DNA of 64,000 nt from an uncultured Muribaculaceae bacterium (GTDB taxonomy: Bacteria > Bacteroidota > Bacteroidia > Bacteroidales > Muribaculaceae), in assembly GCA_910589055.1 (NCBI GenBank), contig CAJURN010000018.1:1-64000 (forward strand), written 5' to 3'. The notes beneath the pieces were generated by a model. It had not been told where the DNA came from. It made no database searches and saw only the letters and a program-made list of their open reading frames with translations. Position numbers and translations under genes: made by a program. Within the stretch, counting starts at the first letter, position 1. The number at the start of each line of letters is the position of its first letter. Below are positions 26,247 through 33,154 of this stretch, in pieces.

Positions 26247-26978
26247 ATGGAAATTCAAACTGAACCGCGGGCTAAACAGCCTCTCCACATCCAGGCGGAG
26301 TATTTTCTGAGGCAGCTCATCCGGCAGGAAGAATATATGAAAGGCGCGCGGCTTCCCAACGAGGTCGCGCTCGCCGAGCAACTGAACATCTCGCGCAACA
26401 CTCTGCGTCAGGCCATCAACAAACTTGTGTACGAGGGATTGCTCGTGCGCAAGAAAAAATACGGCACAACCGTGGCTATGCAGAAAGTCTCAGGCGACGC
26501 ACGCAAGTGGATGAGTTTCTCCCAGGAAATGAAATGCCTTGGCATGACGGTGCAGAACTTCGAGTTGCACGTGAGCAAAAAGAGCGTTCCCGAGGATGCG
26601 GCAACATTTTTCGGCGTCGCACCCGACTCACGCCTTGTTTGTCTCGAACGGCTGCGCGGCCAACCCGGACAGCCCTTTGTCTACTTCATATCCTATTTCA
26701 ACCCGGAGATTCCCATCACGAGCGACGAAGATTTCACCAAGCCACTCTACGAGCAGCTTGAGCAGAACTACGGCGTAAGGGTCAAGACCTCCAAGGAAAT
26801 GATTTCGGCAATGGCGGCCGACAGCGTTTTGGCAGAGAAATTTGAAATCAACGAGGGCGACCCGATACTTGTGCGCAAGCGCTTTGTGCTGGACGGCAAC
26901 GGTATGCCCGTGGAATATAACGTCGGATACTACCGTGCCGACTGCTTTACTTATTCAATTGAATTTGTCAACGAATGA
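26247..26978 (+). CDS. GntR family regulator (HutC/UTRA type)
   Basis: This 243-residue protein has a winged helix-turn-helix at about 10-78 ('GARLPNEVALAEQLNISRNT', 'INKLVYEGLLVRKKKYGTTV') and a C-terminal UTRA effector-binding domain at about 95-240. HutC-type members are repressors released by a sugar or sugar phosphate. It overlaps the MFS transporter gene by 4 bases and lies just after the GH92 gene, so it most likely senses a mannose-derived ligand and controls this small cluster. Confidence 0.92.
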   Translation: MEIQTEPRAKQPLHIQAEYFLRQLIRQEEYMKGARLPNEVALAEQLNISRNTLRQAINKLVYEGLLVRKKKYGTTVAMQKVSGDARKWMSFSQEMKCLGMTVQNFELHVSKKSVPEDAATFFGVAPDSRLVCLERLRGQPGQPFVYFISYFNPEIPITSDEDFTKPLYEQLEQNYGVRVKTSKEMISAMAADSVLAEKFEINEGDPILVRKRFVLDGNGMPVEYNVGYYRADCFTYSIEFVNE

Positions 26979-28138
26979 AACACCCGCTAATTAAATTACT
27001 TCCCGTGCTGTTCGGATTTTTCATCATGGGATTCTGTGACGTGGTAGGCATCGGCACCGCCTATCTTCAGAAAGATTTCGGACTCGACGAGACCACGGCC
27101 GGATTCGTGCCGTCGATGGTTTTCATCTGGTTTCTCTTCCTGTCGCTTCCGGCGGCTCTGCTGATGAACCGTCTTGGCCGCAAGCGCACGGTAGTCATGA
27201 GCAACATTATCACCACAGCAGGCATGCTTCTGCCGTTGTTGAGCTACAATCTTGCCACCTGCATGGCTGCATTTCTGCTTCTCGGTGTGGGCAACACCAT
27301 ACTTCAGGTGTCGCTCAACCCCTTGCTCACAAATGTGGTGAAAGGCAACGCCCTGGCGAGCTCGCTCACAGCCGGACAGATCATCAAGGCGCTTTCATCG
27401 TTCTGCGGACCGTTGCTGGCCGCCTTTGCGGCGTTGTATCTCGGCAATTGGCAGTATCTTTTCCTGATTTACGCCGTGCTCACGGTGCTTTCGACCCTCT
27501 GGCTCCAGATGACCCGTATCAAGGAAGAACCTTATGAATCCCGGTCGTCGATAGTCAAATCACTCTCCCTTCTCCGTCAGAGCCGGATTCTCCTTCTTTT
27601 CTTAGGAATATTTTTTATTTGCGGAGCCGATATAGGCGTCAACATGGTAGCCCCGAAACTGCTGATTGAGCGTTGCAGCTATGCCGTTGAAGATGCCGGG
27701 GTCGGAGCGAGCCTCTACTTCGTGTGCCGCACCCTTGGAGCTTTCGCCGGCACCATCGCCCTTGCCCGCATAGCTCCGGTGAGATATTTCAGAATCAATA
27801 TCGCGGCTGCGATTGCGGCGCTTGTAATGCTTTTTGTGGCCGACAGCGTGACCTCTATTCTCGTAGGAGTTGGTATGGTAGGCTTCTTCTGTGCGAGCTT
27901 CTTCTCAATCATATTCTCCCTGGCTCTCGAGTACGACAGCAAGTGCGAGAACGAGATGTCAGGACTTATGATTATGGGGATTTTCGGTGCCGCCGTACTC
28001 CCTCCTGTCATGGGATTCTTTGCCGATATGTTTGGCAATCAGGGCGGTTCGCTGCTTGTGATAGGATTTGCTCTCCTTTACCTTGCTTATTGCTCGGTGA
28101 TGATGGGGCAGCCCAGGAAAGCCGAAGCGGCACAGTAG
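26975..28138 (+). CDS. MFS sugar transporter
   Basis: This 387-residue protein has twelve predicted membrane segments. The loop 'MNRLGRKRTVVMSN' between segments 2 and 3 is the MFS signature. 'GFFIMGFCDVVGIGTAYLQKDFGLDET' and the overall length resemble the FucP-like sugar:H+ symporters used by Bacteroidetes. Translationally coupled to the GntR regulator and placed between GH92 and mannose-6-phosphate isomerase genes, it is a good candidate for uptake of free mannose. It is convergent with the AraC gene, with two bases between stops and no terminator. Confidence 0.88.
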   Translation: MKHPLIKLLPVLFGFFIMGFCDVVGIGTAYLQKDFGLDETTAGFVPSMVFIWFLFLSLPAALLMNRLGRKRTVVMSNIITTAGMLLPLLSYNLATCMAAFLLLGVGNTILQVSLNPLLTNVVKGNALASSLTAGQIIKALSSFCGPLLAAFAALYLGNWQYLFLIYAVLTVLSTLWLQMTRIKEEPYESRSSIVKSLSLLRQSRILLLFLGIFFICGADIGVNMVAPKLLIERCSYAVEDAGVGASLYFVCRTLGAFAGTIALARIAPVRYFRINIAAAIAALVMLFVADSVTSILVGVGMVGFFCASFFSIIFSLALEYDSKCENEMSGLMIMGIFGAAVLPPVMGFFADMFGNQGGSLLVIGFALLYLAYCSVMMGQPRKAEAAQ

Positions 28139-28140
28139 AC

Positions 28141-29034
28141 TCACGAATTCTGCTCCCGGTACTCCGAGGGCGACACGCCTATGGTCTTAGTGAACATGCG
28201 CGAGAAGTAAGCCGGATCATCGTAACCGAGCAAGGCTGCTATCTCGTGCATTTTTAATTTTGTAAGCTCTATATACTGGCATGCGCGCTGCATCTTCAGC
28301 ATAAGGAAATAGCTGATGGGCGACATGCCGGTATCTTTTTTAAAGAGCAGAGAGAACTGCGAGGGGGAATAGTTGAAATGTGCGGCGAGGTCTTCGAGCG
28401 ACAGGGGACGCTGGATGTTTTCCTCCATGTAATATATGACGCTCAGCGAGAAGGGATATTCCTTGTGGATGGTGGCTACAGGATGGCGGAATTGTTCTAC
28501 AAAAATGAACGTTCCTAAAAACATGTACAGACATAATGATGTGTATGTCATATATTCCTTGATATAGGCCAGCGAATAGCAGGCATATATCTCGTCGAAA
28601 AGCCGCAGACGGTCCTGGATTCTTGAACTTTCCGATGGTTTAATTGCTTCTGGAGCAGAGGAAAGCATTGAGGCCATGCTCGCGCTCATCCTGCCGCGGA
28701 AGTGTAAAAAGTAAATAGTCCACGGATTTTCCGGGTCGGCGGTGAGAGTGTAGGGCGTGCCTGCAGGAACAACGATGAAGCGGTCGCTTTCCACGTCAAA
28801 TTCTTTCGAGCCGATTTTGCAATGTCCTTTCCCCGCCGTGCAGTAGAGAATAAACTGGTAGATACACCCTTCGGTTTTCTGTACATAATGGTACTTGGCT
28901 TTCGGGAAATAGCCTATTTTAGAGATATATAGGTTGCCGATTATAGGGTCGGTCGCATATGTCTCAAGCAACTTCTCGGGGAGCGACAGCAGGCGCTGTC
29001 CCTTGAATCCTTCTTTGATTTTCACCGTGCTCAT
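28141..29034 (-). CDS. AraC family transcriptional regulator
   Basis: This 297-residue protein has an N-terminal cupin-like sensor domain (about 25-170, with 'SKEFDVESDRFIVVPAGTPY') and a C-terminal tandem helix-turn-helix at about 195-295. The HTH includes 'LSLEDLAAHFNYSPSQFS' and the signature 'IAALLGYDDPAYFSRMF'. It is divergent from the isomerase-ROK-SusCD run, with promoters back to back in 29035-29196, so it is the likely activator of that run, responding to a mannose-type sugar. This sensor type binds monosaccharides or short oligosaccharides; the ligand is inferred from context. Confidence 0.92.
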   Translation of the reverse strand: MSTVKIKEGFKGQRLLSLPEKLLETYATDPIIGNLYISKIGYFPKAKYHYVQKTEGCIYQFILYCTAGKGHCKIGSKEFDVESDRFIVVPAGTPYTLTADPENPWTIYFLHFRGRMSASMASMLSSAPEAIKPSESSRIQDRLRLFDEIYACYSLAYIKEYMTYTSLCLYMFLGTFIFVEQFRHPVATIHKEYPFSLSVIYYMEENIQRPLSLEDLAAHFNYSPSQFSLLFKKDTGMSPISYFLMLKMQRACQYIELTKLKMHEIAALLGYDDPAYFSRMFTKTIGVSPSEYREQNS

Positions 29035-29090
29035 TTTCGTACGTTTTTACGTGTGCAGCGCGCTATTGACTGCTGTTTAATCTTCGGTGA

Positions 29091-29098
29091 CAAATTTA
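29091..29098 (-). promoter_or_regulatory. -7 element for the AraC regulator
   Basis: On the minus strand this reads TAAATTTG, matching TAnnTTTG, about 57 bases upstream of the ATG at 29034. Confidence 0.45.
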
Positions 29099-29145
29099 AT
29101 CAAAAAAATCGTAAGATTGTGCAACAAAATCATAATAAATTCTAT

Positions 29146-29175
29146 TTTGGGGAATATGTTCAATTTATAATTTTG
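29146..29175 (+). promoter_or_regulatory. Promoter of the mannose-metabolism/SusCD run
   Basis: TTTG at 29146-29149 lies 18 bases before TAATTTTG at 29168-29175. Transcription near 29180 decides the start of the next gene as GTG 29197. No other convincing promoter was found until after 49297, so this may serve a run of about 20 kb. Confidence 0.6.
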
Positions 29176-29196
29176 CAATGTAAAAAACACAGAACA

Positions 29197-29850
29197 GTGA
29201 GAAAGAGTAATTACGATAAAAAGCCATACACATCAGTCGAAGGCTGCATCTTCACAGGATGGGATTCAATCCGTGACGAGCTTTCGCGTTGCATCAGCAA
29301 GGCTGCCGGAAAAAAGTTCCGCATCGTGGTGGAATGTTATCACGGTGTCGACCATAATGAACTTCGTGAAAATCTGAAACCGCTATGTCCCGGGTCGTTC
29401 TTCGATACCGCCGATGTGTTCAAGCCGGTGGCTGAAATCGAACGCATGACAGCTCCGATTGTCACCGACGACCGTCTTTTCGGTCACCGTACAACCCTTC
29501 CATATGCCGATTTCTTTGAATCCGGCAAATTCGAGGCGGCGCAGGCTGCCATCGGGTCTTGCGCGGGTGCTGTGCTTGTCTACGGTCACGGAGCCGCATT
29601 GCTCTGTCCGGATGCCGACCTGATTGTTTACGCCGACATGCCCCGTTGGGAAATACAGATGCGATTCCGTGCCGGACGCATCACGGGTCTTGGAATGGAC
29701 AATAAGGACGACATGCCCTCGCTCCACTACAAGCGCGGATATTTCCTTGACTGGAATGTCTGCGATTCTCTCAAAAAGAAGATTTTCACAAAGATTGGTT
29801 ATTGGCTCGACACCACGATTACGGGAGAGCCCAAGATGATTCACGGCTAG
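29197..29850 (+). CDS. N-terminal part of a fused mannose-6-phosphate isomerase, ended by an in-frame TAG
   Basis: The piece has 217 residues from GTG 29197 ('RKSNYDKKPYTSVEGC'). It resembles the N-terminal kinase-like or regulatory domain that, as I recall, precedes the isomerase domain in long (~590-residue) ManA proteins of Bacteroidetes. Visible motifs are 'FRIVVECYHGVDHNELREN' and 'LIVYADMPRWEIQMRF'. The TAG at 29848-29850 is followed by ACT and then the ATG of the isomerase in the same reading frame, so a single stop codon separates the two domains. A start at 29053 is rejected because it precedes the promoter. Function of this domain alone is unknown. Confidence 0.7.
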   Translation: MRKSNYDKKPYTSVEGCIFTGWDSIRDELSRCISKAAGKKFRIVVECYHGVDHNELRENLKPLCPGSFFDTADVFKPVAEIERMTAPIVTDDRLFGHRTTLPYADFFESGKFEAAQAAIGSCAGAVLVYGHGAALLCPDADLIVYADMPRWEIQMRFRAGRITGLGMDNKDDMPSLHYKRGYFLDWNVCDSLKKKIFTKIGYWLDTTITGEPKMIHG

Positions 29851-29853
29851 ACT

Positions 29854-30945
29854 ATGCTCGAAGGGCTGGAGAAAACCTCTCGCAAGCCCTTCCGCGTGGT
29901 CCCCTTCTTTGATCCCGCTCCATGGGGAGGTCAGTGGATGAAGGATGTGTGCGACCTCGACCGCTCGAAACAGAACTTCGGATGGTGCTTCGACTGTGTT
30001 CCCGAAGAAAACAGCCTTAACCTTGAGGTTGACGGCGTGCTTTTCGAGATGCCCGCCAACAATCTTGTGTTCTATAAGACCCGCGAACTCCTCGGGTCGC
30101 CCGTGGAAGCTCGTTTCGGTCAGGATTTCCCTATCCGCTTCGACTTCCTCGACACAATGGGCGGAGGCAACCTTAGCCTTCAGGTGCATCCCACAACCCA
30201 GTATATCCGCGATACGTTCGGAATCTGGTACACTCAGGACGAAAGCTACTACCTGCTCGATGCCGAGGAAGGTGCCACCGTCTATCTCGGAGTGAAGACC
30301 GGTGTTGACCCGGAGGCGATGATTGCCGACCTGAACCGCTCGCAGGAGACAGGTTGCGAATTCGATGCCGAGAAATATGTCAACCGTCTTCCGGCCAAGA
30401 AACACGACCACTATCTCATCCCCGCAGGTACAATCCACTGTTCCGGTGCAGGAGCGATGGTGCTCGAAATCAGTGCCACGCCGAATATTTTCACATTCAA
30501 GCTCTGGGACTGGGGGCGTCTCGGCCTTGACGGACGTCCGCGCCCCATCAATATCGGACATGGCTCGAACGTGATTCAGTGGGAGCGCCAGACCGAATTC
30601 GTACACCGCGAGCTCGCCAACCATTTCCAACCGCTTGGCTCGGGCGACGGCTGGACCGCCGAACGCACCGGACTTCACGAAAACGAATTCATCGAAACTC
30701 ACCGCCACTGGTTCACCAAGCCCGTGACTCATCACACCGGAGGCGGCGTGAATGTGTTCAACGTCATCGAAGGCGACGAACTCATTGTTGAAAGCCCCAC
30801 CGGAAGTTTCGAGCCATTCGTGGTCCATTATGCCGAGACATTCATAATCCCGGCCTGCGTGGGTGAATACACCATCCGCCCCTATGGAGCTTCCGAAGGA
30901 AAGAAATGCGGCACAATCAAGGCATTTGTACGTTTCAAAGCATAA
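29854..30945 (+). CDS. manA: Class I mannose-6-phosphate isomerase domain
   Basis: This 363-residue zinc cupin enzyme interconverts mannose-6-phosphate and fructose-6-phosphate in the cytosol. Visible motifs are 'NLSLQVHPTTQYIRD' (metal His), 'DESYYLLDAEEG', 'KKHDHYLIPAGTIHCSG' (metal Glu/His region) and 'FKLWDWGRLGLDGRPRPINI' (catalytic Arg region). It is in the same frame as the upstream piece, three bases after its TAG, so it is either expressed by reinitiation or is the rest of a fusion broken by a nonsense codon. It supplies the last step of mannose entry into glycolysis for this cluster. Confidence 0.88.
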   Translation: MLEGLEKTSRKPFRVVPFFDPAPWGGQWMKDVCDLDRSKQNFGWCFDCVPEENSLNLEVDGVLFEMPANNLVFYKTRELLGSPVEARFGQDFPIRFDFLDTMGGGNLSLQVHPTTQYIRDTFGIWYTQDESYYLLDAEEGATVYLGVKTGVDPEAMIADLNRSQETGCEFDAEKYVNRLPAKKHDHYLIPAGTIHCSGAGAMVLEISATPNIFTFKLWDWGRLGLDGRPRPINIGHGSNVIQWERQTEFVHRELANHFQPLGSGDGWTAERTGLHENEFIETHRHWFTKPVTHHTGGGVNVFNVIEGDELIVESPTGSFEPFVVHYAETFIIPACVGEYTIRPYGASEGKKCGTIKAFVRFKA

Positions 30946-30962
30946 CAGCTCGAAAAAATACC

Positions 30963-32057
30963 ATGAACTACAAGAACGATAAGCGCACGGTCATGACCCT
31001 CGATGCGGGAGGCACCAACTTCGTGTTTTCTGCCATCCGCGGGGGAGAGTATGTTGTGGAGCCCATCACGCTTCCGGCATGTGCCGACAACCTTGACAAA
31101 TGTCTCGGCAATCTTGTAAAGGGCTTTTCGGCTGTCGAGAGCAGTCTCGGCGGAAAGGCTGATGCGATCAGCTTCGCCTTTCCCGGTCCTGCCGACTATG
31201 AGTCGGGTATCATAGGCGACCTGCCCAATTTTCCCTCATTCCGCGGAGGTGTGGCACTCGGCCCCTATCTGCGCATGAAATTCGGCATGCCGGTATTTAT
31301 CAACAACGACGGAAATCTTTTCGCTTACGGCGAGGCCATGACCGGGCTTCTTCCCGAAGTCAATGAGGCTTTGGCACAGGCCGGAAGCAAGAAGCGGTAT
31401 AAGAATATTTTAGGAATAACTTTAGGTACAGGTTTCGGAGCAGGAGTGGTGCTCGACGGCACACTCCTTACGGGCGACAACGGTTGCGGCGGCGATGTTT
31501 GGTGTCTGCGCAATAAGAAATATCCCGGCTGCATAGTCGAGGACAGCGTGAGCATCAGAGCCGTGCGCCGTGTCTACCGTGAACTTTCCGGCGACAAGTC
31601 CGAACTCACTCCCCGCGATATCTTTGAAATCGCCGAAGGTCTTCGCGACGGCGACCGTGAGAGTGCCGCGGCATCTTTCGCCGAACTCGGCGAGATGGCG
31701 GGCGATGCGATTGCATCGGCAGTAACGCTTGTCGACGGGCTGATTGTTTTAGGTGGAGGTCTTACAGGCGCGTCAAAGTATATCATCCCTGCGATGATTG
31801 ACGAACTCAGCGCCATGACCGAAAAAATGGGTAGTGCGGTGTTCCCCAGGCTGCAATCGAAGGTCTATAACCTTGATGATGCAGCCGGGGCACGTGCATT
31901 TGTCGTCGACGACCGCCGGCAGGTTCTGATACCCGGAACTTCCGAGGTTGTGGATTACGATGTGTCGAAGCGCATCGGCGTGGCCGTGACGCGGCAAGGC
32001 ACAAGCCGCTCGGTAGCTCTGGGAGCCTACATGTTTGCCCTGAATAAACTTGGATAA
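30963..32057 (+). CDS. ROK family sugar kinase
   Basis: This 364-residue cytosolic kinase has the ATP-binding DAGGT at residues 14-18, the catalytic region 'VFINNDGNLFAYGEA', the glycine-rich 'GITLGTGFGAGVV' and the second phosphate motif 'LIVLGGGLTGA'. The usual ROK zinc cluster (GHxxxxxxGxxCxCGxxGC) is replaced by 'GGDVWCLRNKKYPGC', a form I associate with Bacteroidales members. Next to mannose-6-phosphate isomerase it most likely phosphorylates mannose; glucose or fructose are alternatives. ATG 30963 is chosen over an upstream in-frame codon inside the isomerase gene. Confidence 0.88.
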   Translation: MNYKNDKRTVMTLDAGGTNFVFSAIRGGEYVVEPITLPACADNLDKCLGNLVKGFSAVESSLGGKADAISFAFPGPADYESGIIGDLPNFPSFRGGVALGPYLRMKFGMPVFINNDGNLFAYGEAMTGLLPEVNEALAQAGSKKRYKNILGITLGTGFGAGVVLDGTLLTGDNGCGGDVWCLRNKKYPGCIVEDSVSIRAVRRVYRELSGDKSELTPRDIFEIAEGLRDGDRESAAASFAELGEMAGDAIASAVTLVDGLIVLGGGLTGASKYIIPAMIDELSAMTEKMGSAVFPRLQSKVYNLDDAAGARAFVVDDRRQVLIPGTSEVVDYDVSKRIGVAVTRQGTSRSVALGAYMFALNKLG

Positions 32058-32108
32058 ATCTATCTCACTTGAACCAACCATAATAAACGACATTCATCAC
32101 AACTGACC

Positions 32109-32570
32109 ATGAAAAAGACAATATACTTGCTTGCACTGCTGCTCTTGACCGCTCTCTCGGCATGTAGCGACGAGGACAACGGAAGCCGCGTGCAGTCCGA
32201 GCTGATGTACGGCTGGCGCATGACAGCGATGCAGACCGACGGCGAGAGTGCCGACGTTAGCGCCACTCCCATTCCCGAATTGCTTTATTTCGGCGAGCAG
32301 AGCGTGTGCTACATGGCAACTCCCGTCTGCAGCGACGGCGAATGGTCCTACCGCGACCGGCGCACCGCATGGAGCGTAACTCCCGACGGCGACATCCTCA
32401 ACATCGCGGCAATGCTTCCGGTGTCGGTCTACATCGACGAGGTAAATGCCGGAAAACTCAAAATCCACTATTTCGAATACACCGCCACCGGTCATCTTTC
32501 AAGAATAGACAAGGATTTTATTCGCGAGAACGTAGAAATTATTGACTTGAAAATAAGGGTAAAGGAATAG
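32109..32570 (+). CDS. Small secreted lipoprotein, lipocalin-like
   Basis: The 153-residue protein has a signal ending in a lipobox (ALSAC, Cys19) with Ser-Asp-Glu-Asp after it, which in Bacteroidetes favours surface export. The rest is short alternating beta-strand stretches ('LMYGWRMTAMQTDGES', 'EWSYRDRRTAWSVTPDGDI') reminiscent of lipocalin-like small lipoproteins. No catalytic motif is seen. It lies 51 bases after the ROK kinase and 31 before a second lipoprotein of the same style, directly upstream of SusC. Function unknown. Confidence 0.75.
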   Translation: MKKTIYLLALLLLTALSACSDEDNGSRVQSELMYGWRMTAMQTDGESADVSATPIPELLYFGEQSVCYMATPVCSDGEWSYRDRRTAWSVTPDGDILNIAAMLPVSVYIDEVNAGKLKIHYFEYTATGHLSRIDKDFIRENVEIIDLKIRVKE

Positions 32571-32601
32571 ACGCTACACCCATTACCGAGTGCTATAAAT
32601 C

Positions 32602-33135
32602 ATGAAAAAATTTGGATACATACTTCTGTCATTGCTGGGTCTTATTGTGTGCTCATGCAGCGACGACGTCCAGGCCGATTCCTTGCTCCCGGGCCTGTGG
32701 CAGCAGGAGCAGGTGTTTGTCGACGGAGTGGCCTGTGACCTTTCCGAAGGAGAAGCCGCAACGACAGTTTTCATAGAATCAAACGGTGTGTACCGCCTCT
32801 TCGACGGCAAGACATCGACAGTGCATCCCGGAACATGGCTCGTGAGCGACGACAACTGGCTCAACATGTCAATGGATAAGATTCAGGGAAAGAACAGCGA
32901 CGGAACATTCCGCTTCGGGCAGTATCTCGTGCGATTCACCATCGAGAAAGTGACAGCAACCGAGCTTGAACTGCGCATCCGCACCTACCTGCGCGAACGC
33001 AAGCTCACGGTGATGTTCAACCTCATCGGCAGCGACAACACCGACGGTATGACAGGCGAGGAACTTCTCGAACTCGATACCCTCAACAAGCAATTGCATA
33101 CCTACCGGTATGTCTTCAAAAAAGTAAACGACTAA
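32602..33135 (+). CDS. Small secreted lipoprotein, lipocalin-like
   Basis: The 177-residue protein has lipobox VCSC (Cys18 or so) followed by Ser-Asp-Asp. The beta-rich body includes 'LPGLWQQEQVFVDGVAC', 'VYRLFDGKTSTVHPGTWLVS' and a basic-acidic C-terminal helix. The layout parallels the preceding lipoprotein and suggests a duplicated lipocalin-like family. It ends 19 bases before SusC. A glycan-binding or assembly accessory role in the PUL is possible, but no motif proves it. Confidence 0.75.
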   Translation: MKKFGYILLSLLGLIVCSCSDDVQADSLLPGLWQQEQVFVDGVACDLSEGEAATTVFIESNGVYRLFDGKTSTVHPGTWLVSDDNWLNMSMDKIQGKNSDGTFRFGQYLVRFTIEKVTATELELRIRTYLRERKLTVMFNLIGSDNTDGMTGEELLELDTLNKQLHTYRYVFKKVND

Positions 33136-33154
33136 TCCTCCCGATATTGCAGAT

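Noticed and set aside
29053..29196. N-terminal extension of the isomerase piece
   Set aside because: It lies upstream of the promoter at 29146-29175 and its composition is non-coding-like.
29848..29850. TAG recoded as an amino acid
   Set aside because: TAG ends other genes normally (for example at 1018-1020, 16369-16371 and 28136-28138), so general recoding is unlikely; a nonsense change or gene split is simpler.
29383..30828. 481-codon open frame on the minus strand across the isomerase genes
   Set aside because: Shadow of well-supported plus-strand coding sequence; no recognisable motif or promoter.
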